A program made the translations under genes and the position numbers. Positions 34,082 to 46,436 of a DNA stretch of 64,000 nt are shown here, one piece after another. The first letter of the stretch is position 1; every line of letters begins with the position of its first letter. A model generated the notes under the pieces. It was given only the letters and a program-made list of their open reading frames with translations, was not told the DNA's origin and made no database searches. Source of the DNA: Corydoras sp. C115 (taxonomy: Eukaryota; Chordata; Actinopteri; Siluriformes; Callichthyidae). Location: contig JAFMOC010000024.1 of NCBI GenBank assembly GCA_019802505.1, positions 1,175,001 through 1,239,000 of the forward strand, given 5' to 3'.

Positions 34082-34975
34082 GGTCTAATCAAGGTCCATG
34101 GTCACTAACTGCCTTATCACTGGCCTACAAACGACTCTGTCTATGGGGTCTAACACAACACAGTGCCCAGTCACCATCCAATATCAGTTACCACACCATT
34201 CCGACATAATGCCGACATAAGTAGTGGCCATCGTAACATTGTAAAATGAAATTGATTCTTATGGTATATTATTATTTTATTAGATTTTAATCTTGTTTTT
34301 TTTGCCTGCCTGTAACACAACTAGTATTTGATTTTTTTTATAATTACACCTTTGTGGTGCTGTTCAGGTAAAAGATGAAAAGAGCAGAACATGTGATGTG
34401 TAATTTCAGTCCATGATAATGTGAAGCGTGCAGGGCTGAGGTTCTGTGAACTGATGTTGACAATTAATGCAGGGTGGAACACCTATCCAACGATTCAGTA
34501 CTAGTTCCCACGAGTGTGAATTGGCTAGCACTGGTCCCAACTCATGTTGCAATGATTCATTTGATGCCTTTAAGTTTGTCGGTGTGACTCCCTTTCCAAG
34601 AGTCAACTGGTTCTAAGGAAACACTTCAAATTAAACCAATGGGCGTTTTGCATCTGCTTGTTTGTATGCATGCTTGTGTACACAGTTGTGCGAATATATT
34701 TTCTGTGGTTACTGAATGTTGCCATGGTTAAATATCTTCGAGTGTGTATGTGACCATTCTGTCTGTCCATTTTAAACAGCGTTGTATAATGAAATTTGTT
34801 CAAGCTTTTGTTTGTAAATCTGACAATGTGATGAGTAATGGAGTAATTCTGCAGGTCTTTCGGTGCTTAAATTCTGAATTACAAATTACAGACTAAAGTA
34901 CGCACTCCATTTCATCACAGCAAAATCACAATAAGCTCCACAACATGGAAAACAAAAGCCGGGATTGTTGATTTT

Positions 34976-34981
34976 AATAAA
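34976..34981 (+). terminator. Proximal poly(A) signal AATAAA
   Basis: AATAAA sits 895 nt after the stop codon and is followed by a T-rich stretch. Use here would give a shorter 3' UTR. Confidence 0.55.
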
Positions 34982-35324
34982 GCTATTTTTTTAATGGACC
35001 AATATACACATTGGCTTTAAAATGGATATTTTTTTTATATCTGTGCATTTACATAATTGTTAGATTTAGTAACCTTTGTCATTTTCTATAATTGCAGTTA
35101 TTGGATTTAAACTGCTGATTTGATATAAGCCAAAGAAATCACTACTCCAGCATGTTCTGTTAACACAGGCCAGATATGAATATTAATGATTATGTTTCAA
35201 ATCTCAAGGTGATTTAACAACAAAAAAAAAAGCTTAACACGTTTGTTTAAATCTTTATTTTCATTGCATTACACGTTAATTCTTAATTACCCTGTTAACA
35301 TTTGTAATTTTGTTTTGTTTTGAA

Positions 35325-35330
35325 AATAAA
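35325..35330 (+). terminator. Distal poly(A) signal AATAAA
   Basis: AATAAA is followed after about 20-40 bp by GT-rich GTAGAGTTTGCTTGTTT. It is the best candidate for the main cleavage site, near 35345. Confidence 0.65.
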
Positions 35331-35494
35331 GTTTGGAAGGTAATTGTAGAGTTTGCTTGTTTATTTTCCTTTATTTATTTAAAGACAGTACATTATGTTT
35401 AACTGTATTTTATTTGTCAATCCATATTCACACGGGCACATGGGTTAACACTTCAGCCTTTCAGCGCTAGGATAAAATACATATACATTATCTT

Positions 35495-36015
35495 TCAAAG
35501 TTTGAACACACCTCCTTTTTGCTTCTCTTATCATCCATGTTCTCAGTTCATACTGTAAGGATGGACTTTGTAGTTCTACAATTCCAGATTGTAGTCCATC
35601 TGTTGTGTTCTACAGTACATACTGTGTACGTCCTCTTTACTCTGTTTTCTAATGGTCAGGACACCAAGTACCACCACAGAGCAGATATTGTTTAGTTGGT
35701 GCATTATTCCTATCCCAGCAGTAAGCTGTAAACTGAGGTGTTAAAATAAAACTAGAGCAGCACAGCTGCACTAAAACCCCCTCACCACATCAGTTTTACT
35801 GCAGAACTGACAGTAAACAATCCACCACCCAAATTATACCTGTTCTGTGATGGTCCTGACCAAAAGAGAACAGAGAACCAACAGGGGATTAACAAAAACA
35901 AAGGACACAGATGTACTACAGTCTGTATTTTTAAATCTACAAAGTCCATCTATATGGTAAGTGGAGGAAATCAACAATGGAGCAAGAAGAAGTGTGTCCA
36001 AAATGTTGACTGGTA
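35495..36015. mobile_element. Palindromic MITE-like repeat, copy 3
   Basis: It starts GAACACACCTCCTTTTTGC and ends AAGAAGTGTGTCC, mirrored ends, with CTTTGTAGTTCTACAATTCC near 35568 mirrored near 35933. This is the most complete copy in the window and lies just after the gene end. Confidence 0.75.
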
Positions 36016-36789
36016 CTGGGAAATAGACATAAGGAGAACCTACAAGCTCTAAACAATTCTTGACAACAGCACTACCCAATCCTTGTGTTTACTAATCGGT
36101 GTACATTATCTTTATTAAAACTTTTGTATTTTTTTTTCTCATCTCTCACAGTCACAGGATGCTCATATGATCTATTTCCCTTAGGGATTTCTGGCAAAGC
36201 CATCACTCTTTAATTTCTTTATAAATATGCTGCCCTGTGTATGTAGACTGCATCACACAAATGACCAAAGGCTGAGCATGAGAGCTTTATCACCCATTAC
36301 ACAGAGCTCATGTAATCTTCTCACTTCATTTATGTGTTGCTGAAATAAACAAATTATTAGAAGTAAAAAAATTGGACTTTTTCTCTCATAATAAAAAAAA
36401 ACACATATCTGATATCTGAGAAAAAACAGCCATTCCATTAATGCTAATGATATTTCACCAATGTGGATGGAAGTTAATACTATACATACTGTATTTGCTC
36501 TCTAATTTATAAGTGATTCCATACTTTGGTAGGAGGTGGACATCGATAATTTCAACAAAGCATCACATGTTTACTATTAAATGTCTATGTTTTAATTATT
36601 AGCAAAAAGTTCCCCTTTTGGTTATGTTGCATGGAATATGGTCAACATATCAACAAACAGGATGAACTAATTCATTTTTTATAATTTAGGAAAATGGACA
36701 TCTGATCATTGCATAATTGGTACATGGGTGTACTGCACTGTTGATGCTGCCCAGCTGCTCAAGGATGATGAGTTTCCCATTGAACCATG
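36016..36789. other. Intergenic, no feature seen
   Basis: AT-rich single-copy sequence downstream of the gene. Confidence 0.4.
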
Positions 36790-37060
36790 GTAGAGCAGAA
36801 GCCTGTAGTGGTTACATAGAGATCCCAAGGTCGCAGGTTCAAATCCCACTCAAAGGATTCACTTTGAGGAGCATAGGCTTGTGTTTAAGGAACCAGCCTT
36901 GCGTCCTGAAAGGGTCCATTCCCAGTCCCACAAAGTACTAAGGCTAAAGTGTCCTTGGGAAACTAACCCCCATTGCTCACCAAGCACCATGTATAGGGCT
37001 GGCCATCTCACTTCACCAGTGTGTGTATATGTGTTTGTCCCTGCTCGAATGGGTTCACAG
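36790..37060 (+). mobile_element. Third-family tRNA SINE
   Basis: It has GGTCGCAGGTTCAAATCCC (B box), GGCTTGTGTTTAAGGAACC and CACTTCACCAGTGTG near the end. It looks like a head-duplicated or composite copy, because a second head-like word follows the B box. Confidence 0.78.
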
Positions 37061-37369
37061 TAGACAAAAAAAAACAGTTAAAAAAAGTTCAGCTTGCTCT
37101 TTGGGGGTTCAGGTTGGGAACACTGTACAGCTGTTTTGCAACTATGTACTATTGTAAAAAGCACTATATAAATAATTTAACTTGAACTTAAACAACTAGA
37201 TACTGATGCTGATAAAGCACTACTGTACAGCTTAACACATAACTTCTATATTACAGCTGTGTAAATGGTAACATGTAATAATGTGCAAAGAAGACTGCAT
37301 TCTGGTGGTCCAGAGAGTAATACAGGTTCATTTAAAGTTTTATCACCCATGTGTTAGCCCAGGTCAAAG

Positions 37370-37810
37370 TAGGAGGTGGGGATTAAACACACACACGCTC
37401 GCTCATCAGGAGGGCGTTTACTTAGAGGGCTGGGACCCTAATGTGTTGATGCAGCTGTAAGACCTTCAGTGTTCCCTTTCACTCCTCATGGATTGCTTGA
37501 TAATAAAGACAAATTGAATGAAAAAGAGGAAGAGAGAAAAAAAACGAAAGTGTCAAGGTTTTAAACAAAGCCAACTGAGGAGGGAGGAGAAAAGACCCTT
37601 GGGATGTTGCTTGTCAGAATAGAAGGAGTTGCAAGAGATGCATATGACAGACAGTCTGCGGGAAGAAAGATAAAAAGACGCTCTGTTTACACAGCCGGGT
37701 CAAGGCGAGGATATTGCACAATTCTGTGCAAAAAGAGTATTGTTGTTTCACCTCTTCGCTCGGCAGTGGATGTAGACACACAGCCTAATTATCGTTTTTG
37801 TAAACGGGAA
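37370..37810. other. Low-repeat block, candidate downstream regulatory element
   Basis: About 2 kb after the gene, this block is less AT-rich and free of recognised repeats. It includes GATAAT, GATAAAAA and several GGAA words (GATA- and ETS-like). These factors act on blood and endothelial genes, so it is a candidate enhancer, on composition alone. Confidence 0.3.
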
Positions 37811-38030
37811 ACCTGACGTGCCAAATGTTTCAATTGTCTGCCTCTGCTAGGTTACATCTCCATTCCCATGGTCACATGGCTGAGTGCAGAGAACATATTA
37901 ACAATAACAACTGGTTACAATTAGTAGAAGACAATCTGTACTTATTTAAGTGTACTCTCTCAAGTAAATTTTACTTTTGTTTTGTCTGCTCACAAACAAC
38001 ATCAGGTCCTCACTGCAGCTTCCTTTAGGA

Positions 38031-38310
38031 GGGGCAGTTGTAGGCTTGTGGTTAAGGAACCAGCCCTGTGACCTGAAGGTCCACACTTCGATTCCCGATG
38101 CCTCCAAATACCATGGCTGAAGTGCCCTTGGGCACCCCTATTGCTCCCCGGGCGCTGTGGACTAGGCTGCCCACCGCTTCAGGCATGTCTGCTCACTTCA
38201 CTCAGTGTGTATACATATGTGTTTTACACTACACATTGTTTTACTGGGTTGAATAAGGGGGACAAATCCCTCTCTGTGTGCAAGCACAGCAAGCAAAATA
38301 AATCACATTT
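38031..38310 (+). mobile_element. Third-family tRNA SINE, most complete copy
   Basis: GGGGCAGTTGTAGGCTTGTG, GGTTAAGGAACCAGCCC, TTCGATTCCCGATG (B box), GGCTGAAGTGCCCTTGGGC, TGCTCACTTCACTCAGTGTG and an AAATAAATCAC tail. It can serve as the local reference for this family. Confidence 0.88.
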
Positions 38311-38716
38311 TTTAGTGCAATGGCATATGAAAATCAATCAGTCATCAGTGCTGTGTTTAAACTGTAGTCACGCTCAATACAAAAGTGACTGTGTCCTGTT
38401 TTTTTTTTTTTATTCCAAACCCACCCTTTTGTCTACTGACACTTTTTCAAATCTACATTTCAAATAAGATTTGAGAACCAAACATTTGGCTTTTAACTTT
38501 TCCTCATACAAGAAACCCCACAATTGCACCAGATATAGAAATGTACCTGTATTAAGTTATGAATCAGTATATCCCACGTTGCAAAAGGTGTATGCATGTA
38601 CTGACTGAAACCACGTTGCATGTACTGACTGAAATGAGGCTATAGTAGGCTATAGTAGTACTGTACATGGCTAACGTAAGTACAAAAGCAAATGTAATGT
38701 GAAATTACATATAATT
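38311..38716. other. Intergenic, no feature seen
   Basis: Contains a T13 run near 38399 and a small direct repeat (GTACTGACTGAAA, near 38597 and 38619). Confidence 0.4.
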
Positions 38717-39045
38717 GGGGTGGCATGGTGGCATAGTGATTAGCATGCATGTCTCTCAGATCCAGATTCAAATCCCAATCTGGGTGGAGTTTCCATGTTC
38801 TCTCCATATCCGCGTGGTTTTCTCCCACATTCCAAAAACATGAATTCAAGGTGAATTGAGTGCTCAAAGTTCCTATCTAAATTGTCCCATATAGTGTGAG
38901 TGTGTGTGCCTGTATGTGTGAGTGTGTGTCCAGCGATGAATATGCATCCTGTCCTGGGTGTATTGCCTAAAAGGTTCTCCCCTGGATGTACATGGGAAAC
39001 CCCTCTGCGACCATGGTAGAGGATTATCCGGAAGATAATGAGATG
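38717..39045 (+). mobile_element. Old V-SINE
   Basis: Head GGTGGCATGGTGGCATAGTG, B box ATTCAAATCCCAATC, core CAAAAACATGAATTCAAGG and a late box CCTGTCCTGGGTGTATTG. It uses the ATTCAAGGTGAATTGA variant seen in other old copies. Confidence 0.87.
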
Positions 39046-39541
39046 AGATTTAGACAGGGATGCAGCATTACTTTCATAAAGTAAAGAACTTTATTCACAT
39101 GCATGTTTTAATATCAATTAAAGGGACTTGCCTAAACAAAACTTTTCAGTGATACAGAGCAAGAAAGAGGACACATACATTAAGAGACGGACATTACAGG
39201 GTGGTCGACAGTCTTCCGTAAAATAAGTCGAATTTTATTAACTCTCGTGTCATGATCCTAGCTGTAAGGATAGATAAAAACACTTTACATCACACCTCTG
39301 GTATGAGCTGCAGTGGGTGTGAAGGAAAGTCTGATGAAGAAAGCAGCTGTATATTTAATCTTACATGAAATTTTGGACACAGTGGTAAAATCCCATTTCA
39401 TTACATTTAAATCATATGCATAATTTAATTTAGTTCTATTTTTCTACTTACCAGTTTTTGGCATCTGTGTCTCATGAAATAAAAATAACAGAAATTTAAA
39501 ATAAAAATTGAAACATACAAAATTAACAGTATATTAAAACT

Positions 39542-40587
39542 TTGGTAACATTTTATATGAATCCAGTATTCATAATGCATTATAACTGCATTTATAAAGT
39601 ATTTATAATGCCTAATATCATTTGGGGCGGCACGGTGGCTTAGTGGTTAGCACGTTCGCCTCTCAGCGCTGGGGATTCCCGGTTCAAATCCCCATCTGGG
39701 TGGAGTTTCCATGTTCTCCCCGTGTATGCGTGGGTTTCCTCCGGGTTCTCCGGTTTCCTCCCACAGTCCAAAAACATGGATCAAGTTAATTGAATTCTCA
39801 AAATTGCCCGATATAGAGTGTGTCTGTGTAAGTGAGTGTGTGTGTGCCCAGCGATGGATTGGCGCCCTGTCCTGGGTCTATCTGCCCAGCGCCCGAGATG
39901 TTCTCCCCTGGATGGGCATGGGGAACCCCACCGCGACCCTAATAGAGGATAAAGCGGGAGATAATGAATGAATGAATAATATCATTTGTCATAAGCCTTT
40001 GTTTATGTACATAGCTGTGCATAATCATATATTGTTATAACAATTTGACATAAGACTTTATTACACAAAATGGAATAATGTATCATAATATAAACTTTTG
40101 ATTCTTTGGATGTTTAGATATTCTTACTTCAAAACAAGCTGATTTAATGTCTGTAAAGAACATTAATAAGCTTTTATAAGTCATTATGCATGTTTTACTA
40201 TGTATGCAGTCTCTTTCAAAGAGGTAATTAATGATGATACTTTACTTTAGAGCTTATAAGCTTTAATAAACAGTTATGAGCACTTATAAAGCCATTTTCA
40301 TCAAAAGGGTTTTTTTAAACACAAAAATTATAAGTCTTTATGTCGCTGGTCTCTATAATAAGTTGATAAACAGTTAAAATATAGAATTTATAACACATTA
40401 TGCTACTTTGTGTTATAAAGCCTTACAGCATGTCCTTATAACACTTTATGAGTGTGGTTATGTACATCTATGGACACTAACAATGGCTTAGTACAAGTTT
40501 TTTCAAGCATTATGAATACTTTATAAGGCTATATAAATGGACTTTATAATCTATTATGAATACCGGATTTGGGTAAAGTGTTACCAA
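39542..40587. mobile_element. MITE-like element with GGTAACA ends, split by a SINE
   Basis: The left end is TTGGTAACATTTTA and the right end is TAAAGTGTTACCAA, near-perfect inverted repeats. The body is full of TTATAA/CATTATGAAT words. A SINE sits inside at 39625-39976. No transposase is visible. Confidence 0.65.
39625..39976 (+). mobile_element. V-SINE, (AATG)n-tail subfamily, near consensus
   Basis: It is flanked by TAATATCATTTG at 39613-39624 and 39977-39988. The head GGGCGGCACGGTGGCTTAGT, GGTTCAAATCCCC, TCTCAAAATTGCCC, GGGTCTATCTGCCCAGC and CGAGATGTTCTCCCC are all kept, so it looks young. Confidence 0.95.
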
Positions 40588-40649
40588 CATATTTTCAGAA
40601 GAATGTCATAAATGTGTTTTAAAATCATGAAAATGTTTTTACGGCTTAA

Positions 40650-40990
40650 ACTTCCGTTTTTTAGAGCCTATTGTGATATATACAGCAAGCATGTCTCTGT
40701 CATTCAGTATGACACTAGTGAACATCCTGTGTGCTAAAATGTGGTATTTTTTAAAAGATAGGCTGTCCACTGACCTTTTGCAGACTTCCTGTTCCCACCT
40801 GGCTTTCCAACTTCATGTTGACACGATCCTTATCAGTGGACTCAGGGAAATGAATAATTAGCCTAGAAACCAACCAGGCAGGAAAGTGTCTGGAAGGCTG
40901 GTTTTCCTTCCGGGGATGAAATGAGCCCCTCCCTATCCAGCAACAGTCATTACCAGTGGTCTGTATATTTTTGGCATGGTCATGATGGTA
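40650..40990. other. Low-repeat block, candidate downstream regulatory element
   Basis: It lies about 5.3 kb after the gene end, is GC-richer than its flanks and has a CTTCCGGGGATG word (ETS-like GGAAG on the other strand) and several AGGAA words. A downstream enhancer is known for mammalian CD34, so the position is suggestive only. Confidence 0.3.
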
Positions 40991-41152
40991 AAATAAATAA
41001 ATTATTCTGGAAAAGAAAATAATACAATCTCCTAAGATAGAAGTCCACTCCTGTAGAATCCCTGGCTTGAAGTTAAAGTGCCAAATGTAATTTTTTTTTT
41101 ACTCTGCAATTTTAAGTATTTAGCATTTTTTACCTTTAACTCTGTTAAACTT

Positions 41153-41350
41153 TGGGTTTCCTCCGGGTTCTCCAGTTTCCTCCCACAGTCCAAAAACATG
41201 CATTCAAGGTAAATTGAATGCTCTAAATTGCCCCATATTGTGTGTGTTTCTGTGTGTGTTGTGTGGGTGAGTGTGCCCAATGATAGATTGGCGCCTTTCC
41301 TCAGTGTATCTGTATCTGAGTGTATCTGGAATATAATGGATGACTGAATA
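41153..41350 (+). mobile_element. Old V-SINE fragment
   Basis: It has GGGTTTCCTCCGGGTTCTCC, the CAGTCCAAAAACATGC core and GATTGGCGCC. The head is missing and the late body is shortened. Confidence 0.85.
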
Positions 41351-41639
41351 ACAGCAAAAAGATGATTGTGGGACTATGCAAAACAGCATCACCCGATCCG
41401 AAAAAATGCTATATTGTCCCCACCTAGCAAAAGTGAATCATCCCACTTGCCAGTTTTATGTAAATAAAAAAGTGTATACAACATTGGGGTCGGGCCTTCT
41501 CAGCATTCTCAGATGCTGTTGGACTTGCGGATGCTGGGCTCCCCTCATGCAGGACAACAAAAAGAGGGCAGTTGGTCTTTACCCAGTGAACCATAGGCTT
41601 TAAACACCCATTTTTTTAAAATCATGCCCAGGTTGTAAT

Positions 41640-41960
41640 ACTTACTGCATTTTACTCTATAAATAGCAGTTTGAGGCACTGTCATGCTCTATGACCTCAC
41701 TTCCTTTACCGCCAACACAGGCCTTGGAATTGAATTGACGTTCTATTGCTGCACATTGAATGATGGCTTCCTCTTCTGTCTCGTAGCATGTTTGTGCCAT
41801 TTTGCTAGATGCCAAGCATATAATCAGCTCTGTGGGTAGAGTTACAATGGCCAATGTTTTTAAGGCAATAACACATACATGCTGTCTTGAGCTTTGAGAT
41901 GTCAGCAGACTCATAAAAGCCTCCATGTTCAGCTTACCAGCTGTCAGTAGCTTGTGTGTT
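41640..41960 (-). other. Single-copy block with an 89-codon minus-strand frame
   Basis: The frame at 41657-41926 starts MEAFMSLLTSQSSRQHVCV and has normal amino-acid composition, but I recognise no domain. It has no matching splice partner. It could be a chance frame in a conserved non-coding element. I do not call it a gene. Confidence 0.2.
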
Positions 41961-42191
41961 CAGTACACACTTGTTTACACAAAAGGCTCACTACTTCCTA
42001 CCTAAAGCCATCATGTTGAACAATACATATTAAATCCAAAGTAGTACATATTGTTTAGCAGACGGTTCTGGATGCAGTCCATTTATGACTACCTGACAAA
42101 CTTGTCTCCGTGCGAGAATGGAATCAGGTGTGCTTGGTCTATTTGTACCAGATATTTTACCATGTGTCCATAAAATGTTCTTTTGACAATT

Positions 42192-42348
42192 TATATGGGG
42201 CAATATTAGAGCATTCAATTTACCTTGAATCCATGTTTTTGGACTGTGGGAGGAAACCAGAGAACCCGGAGGGAACCCACGCGGACGCGGGGAGAACATC
42301 CCGATTGATGCTCAGCGCTAAGAGGCGAATGTACTAACCACTAAGCCA
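42192..42348 (-). mobile_element. V-SINE core and head fragment
   Basis: It has TATATGGGGCAATATTAGAGC, GGACTGTGGGAGGAAACCAG and CACGCGGACGCGGGGAGAAC, then a deletion of the B-box region, then CACTAAGCC. Confidence 0.87.
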
Positions 42349-42635
42349 TGTGTCACTGGTTGCCAAATATATAAATTTTCAAAAATCTAAAAAAAAACAA
42401 ATACATTTATTAAAACAACATGGGGCAGCTGAATATCAGAGAGTGGATTCAATTCAAAATAAAAGTAGTACGCTTTATCCACCTCATATCCCAATTAATC
42501 CTTTGAGTTTACATTTTACATTTACATTCCTGAGCAACTGAACTTACTTGAACTCTCACGAAGAAAAAGTGTTGTCCCACCTTTTCTGTAATATCTGTAA
42601 AATGTTTTCTGTCATATTTTTGCTTGTTTTGAAAA

Positions 42636-42637
<2 letters not shown>

Positions 42638-42686
<49 letters not shown>

Positions 42687-42692
42687 TGTGCA
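42638..42692. repeat. (TG)n tract
   Basis: About 22 TG units followed by interrupted TG/CATG words. Confidence 0.95.
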
Positions 42693-43119
42693 TGTGCATG
42701 ATTAGATCTAATAACACACGTTTAATTAACAATAAGTTTATGCTGTTGTAAGAATGATGTACCAACATTATTTTTCAGAGGTTCATGTTAAATTTACTCA
42801 GAAACAAAAGCAGCTGTGGTCAAACATCTGCAGTAGTTTGTTCTAAGGTGGGGGGGTACTTAGTCACATAATAAACACGCATTGCTAGTTGTAAAAGCAT
42901 ACATGAGTGGTTCATACGTTTTGGTTCATGTAAATAGGAAAAGTAAAACTAAACATTGTTGAATGGGATGAATGCTTAATAGGTTTTATGCAAAAATATA
43001 GATTTTTTTTCCAATTTCAACAAACTTGATGTTAATAAAGTAAACAGTACTACACACAACTACACAAGTCTGATATACAAGTTTTGGACATATCTCAGTC
43101 CTATACAGATAATATACGA

Positions 43120-43432
43120 GGTAGTCGTAGGCTTGTGGTTGTGAACTGAAGGTCCCAGGTTTGATTCCCGGTTCCACTAAGTACTATGGCTGAATTCTCC
43201 TTTAGGCAATCCATCGCTGTGCACACTCACTCACACACACAGGCAAACACACTATATTGGGATAATTTGGAGCAACCAAATCATCTTTAATCCATGTTTT
43301 TTTTTTGACTGTGGAAGGAAACCAGAGAAAATTCATGCAGACAAGGAGAGAACACGGAAACTCCACCCAGATCAGGATTCAAATCTGGATTCCCAATGAT
43401 GAGAGTTGAACATGTTAATCACTACACCACAG
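43120..43432. mobile_element. Third-family SINE fragment followed by a decayed minus-strand V-SINE
   Basis: At 43120-43198 GTAGTCGTAGGCTTGTGG and GGTTTGATTCCCGGTTCC are the third-family head in plus orientation. From 43199 the words AGGCAATCCATCGCTG, GACTGTGGAAGGAAACC and CACTACACCA are a minus-strand V-SINE. Confidence 0.8.
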
Positions 43433-44530
43433 TACATAAAATTGTTTATTTATAAACATTACATGATAGCTTATACATGTACCTCATGTACCTCAGGAAC
43501 CTCATGTGATGTGAATGACAGATAAACCCTCTCTGAACCTTAAAATGTATGCATTCATAAAACTAACGCCATAATCATTTAAAGATTATTTTACAAATTT
43601 GGCAAATGCTTGTTAACACCAATATTCATTTTATTTCTACTGTAGGCATTATGTACAAAAAGTTTTAGTTGTCACCAACACGGAGTGTGGTCGACACTGA
43701 CTAAACGTGGAATAATAGTTTATGAAATGTTACCTCTGTGATGTTCCACAAGCATAAGCCCTCTTCTCTCCTCTGTTTTATAAATTTGCACAAGGGTCCA
43801 CATTCCCATGCACGTGTGCACACGAGCATACACACACCCAGTTTCAGCTGTCTCTTGTGACGCACTTGGGGAACAGTCTGATCCCCACACATGATTTACA
43901 GAGGTATGTACTACTTCATGGATGAGCTGATTATAAAAGGGTGTGTCAAAAAAAACAAGTCCTGAATACACGTACACATAGTTGATAACACATGAGCACG
44001 TGTGGCTGTCCGTGACACCTGCTGAGTTGGCGAAAGAGCTTTGAATTTCATTGCACATTAAATGTGATACAGCTGGTTTAACAGCGCCTTTTGCATGTGG
44101 GAGCACAATTTACTACTTTATTTTATTTACCTTATCAGGTTTGGTTAGAGGCTAAAAGGTTTGTCAGTTGCATTATACTGTGCAGGCTCTCAGACTAGAT
44201 TAGCTTATGGGTGTGGACTTGTCTTTATGCACATTTATGAGGCTCAATTAGTTACAGCTAAAAAAAAAACATTAGTCTGTAGTGCTTTGCAGTACGTTAA
44301 AAATGTGTAATCTGTAGAATAAGCAACATTATTTTTCCTGCAGGCATGTTGGTTTATTACTGGAATCAACGAGAAATGTACTTTAAACAATAATACAAAC
44401 AAGATGAGTTATTATATTAATAAAATGAGCTATCTTATCTAAATTATCAACTAATAATTAAAAAGTGCAGGCCTTTCCTAGTGAAACACAGATTATGTAA
44501 ATATTAACAGAGTACTTTTAAGATGTTCTG
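43433..44530. other. Intergenic, no feature seen
   Basis: Mixed-composition single-copy DNA. The minus-strand frame at 43720-44106 (128 codons) reads through sequence with no domain I recognise. Confidence 0.4.
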
Positions 44531-44539
44531 TACTAAACA

Positions 44540-44835
44540 ATTTCCATTACATTCCCACTTTTTCAAATACAGAACGGCTGATGTCATTAAAACTAACAGT
44601 GAGTGAGGCCAAGTGTGTGAGTATCACCCGTGAGAGCCAGAGGAATCTGGAAAACATTGTCTCTCCCACATTTTCAGAGTGATGCAATGTGCTTTCATTT
44701 CCTGTTCGCTGCAACACCCTTAAGTTAAACGTCACTTCAGGCCAGTCGTTCACTGCTGGTCATTTTTCATCTGTATTCATGTTGTTTATGGCTTCCAGAC
44801 ATTGTCCTCAGTCATTTCCACACAAGTAGTGTCTA
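44540..44835. other. Low-repeat block, candidate conserved element
   Basis: A GC-moderate 300-bp block with CATTTCCTGTTCGCTGC (ETS-like TTCCTG) and AAACGTCACTTCAGG. No coding signal. Confidence 0.25.
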
Positions 44836-45398
44836 TTTTATCTAAAAACAAAAATTACAAATTCAGGCAGCCAAGTGGAATAACATACATAGATTTATAT
44901 GTGAGTGCACATGACCAGCAATAACAAATAAGATTAAACTTAAAGTAGTTTCATAAGTCAGGGAAGTTTGTCTCTTTACTTGAGTCTCATTTGTAACATG
45001 GAAACAATGTTTTGATGGGATTTTCTAGCCCGATGTCTCCCCCTGTTGTTCGAAAAATGCAAACGCACTTTGGGATGAATCTTTAGAAATGATGGAAACT
45101 GTTTCAATTGAATTGTATTATTGAATAAATACTTTTATCATATTGTGCTAAAATGGTCAAATTGACACAAATATGCAATAGATTGAAATTAGTTTTTAAA
45201 TAAACGTTGTAATATAATGTATTTATTTATTTTCATCGAAAAAAAGGAAAAAACATATTTACCAGGATTAAACTCATGTAAATTTGTACGCACTTAAACC
45301 AATTAAATTGATCATTAATTATTGATTATTACTAATATAGACTACTGAGGGGAAATTGCATCCTGGACAAGAAAATATTTTTCCAATAAGTTAAATTC

Positions 45399-45399
<1 letters not shown>
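44836..45399. other. Intergenic, no feature seen
   Basis: AT-rich single-copy sequence leading into a (TA)n tract. Confidence 0.4.

Positions 45400-45490
<91 letters not shown>
45400..45490. repeat. (TA)n tract
   Basis: About 45 TA units ending exactly at the tail of the SINE at 45491. Confidence 0.95.
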
Positions 45491-45494
<4 letters not shown>

Positions 45495-45853
45495 TTCATT
45501 CATTCATTATCTTCCGCATTATCTTATATTAGGGTCATGGGGGGGTTCCCCATGCCCATCCAGGGGAAAAAGTTTCGGGCGCTGGGCAGATACACCCTGG
45601 ACAGGGCGCCAATCTATCGCTGGGTACACACTCACACACACAGACATGCACACAAACACACTCTACATGGGGCAATTTGGAGAACTCAATTGACTTGATC
45701 AATGTTTTGGATTGTGGGAGGAAACCGGAGAACCCGGAGGAAACCCACGCTGACCCGGGGAGAACATGGAAACTCCACCCAGATGGGGATTCGAACCGGG
45801 AATCCCTAGTGCTGAGAGGCGACCGTGCTAACCACTAAGCCACCGTGCCGCCC
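45491..45853 (-). mobile_element. V-SINE, full length
   Basis: The (ATTC)n tail, a C/G-rich box, CGCTGGGTACACAC, the core, GGGGATTCGAACC and the end CCGTGCCGCCC are all present. Confidence 0.94.
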
Positions 45854-45863
45854 AATATATATA

Positions 45864-45999
45864 TTCATTCATTCATTGATTATATTCCGCTTCATCCTAT
45901 ATTAGGGTCGCGGGGGGGTTTCCCATGTCCATCCAGGGGAGAACGTCTCGGGCGCTTGGCAGATACACCCAGGACAGGGCGCCAATCCATTGCTGGGCA
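45864..45999 (-). mobile_element. Truncated V-SINE (tail half)
   Basis: It starts just 10 bp after the previous copy: ATTCATTCATTGATTATATTC through CCAATCCATTGCTGGGCA, then stops. TATATA repeats flank both ends, suggesting insertion into the (TA)n tract that continues on both sides. Confidence 0.9.
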
Positions 46000-46436
46000 A
46001 TATATATAATTGGGTAATATATATAAAATTGGTTATAAAATGTTTATTGTGCAAAAATAATGTTTATTTTTGCACAAAATACAATGAAATTAAAATCCTT
46101 ACAGTGCAAATAGCAAATGAAAAGACAGACAAACATTAGGTATATAAAAAGGTACTTGGGATCATCCTGTAATGATGAAAACTCTACTCTAAAATTAGTT
46201 GCAAAATACTGTTCAATAATTTAAATCTTGTAAAATTAAAACTGTGCACATATTGAGCGTGTAAATCTGTATTGGAAACAGCTGAAAAAAAAAAGTAAAA
46301 AAACTATTATTATTATTACTAATTACTAATCAAGTTTTCAAAACTTTTTAAAAGGTTTCCATTGATTGATAAATGAAAGACATTTTTTTTCAGCCGATAC
46401 TGTTTCGAAGACTAGTCTGGGGACATTTCACCTCTC

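Larger units (their letters stand above)
34082..35345 (+). other. 3' UTR of the CD34-like gene
   Basis: About 1.25 kb free of SINEs follows the stop, in contrast to the flanks, which supports it being transcribed. A conserved-looking core may lie near 34400-34620. Confidence 0.6.

Noticed and set aside
41657..41926. Minus-strand 89-codon frame as a gene
   Set aside because: It has no domain, no splice partner and no promoter. Kept only as a possible conserved block.
43720..44106. Minus-strand 128-codon frame as a gene
   Set aside because: It is long for this AT-rich DNA, but I recognise no domain and overlapping frames exist. There are no convincing exon borders.
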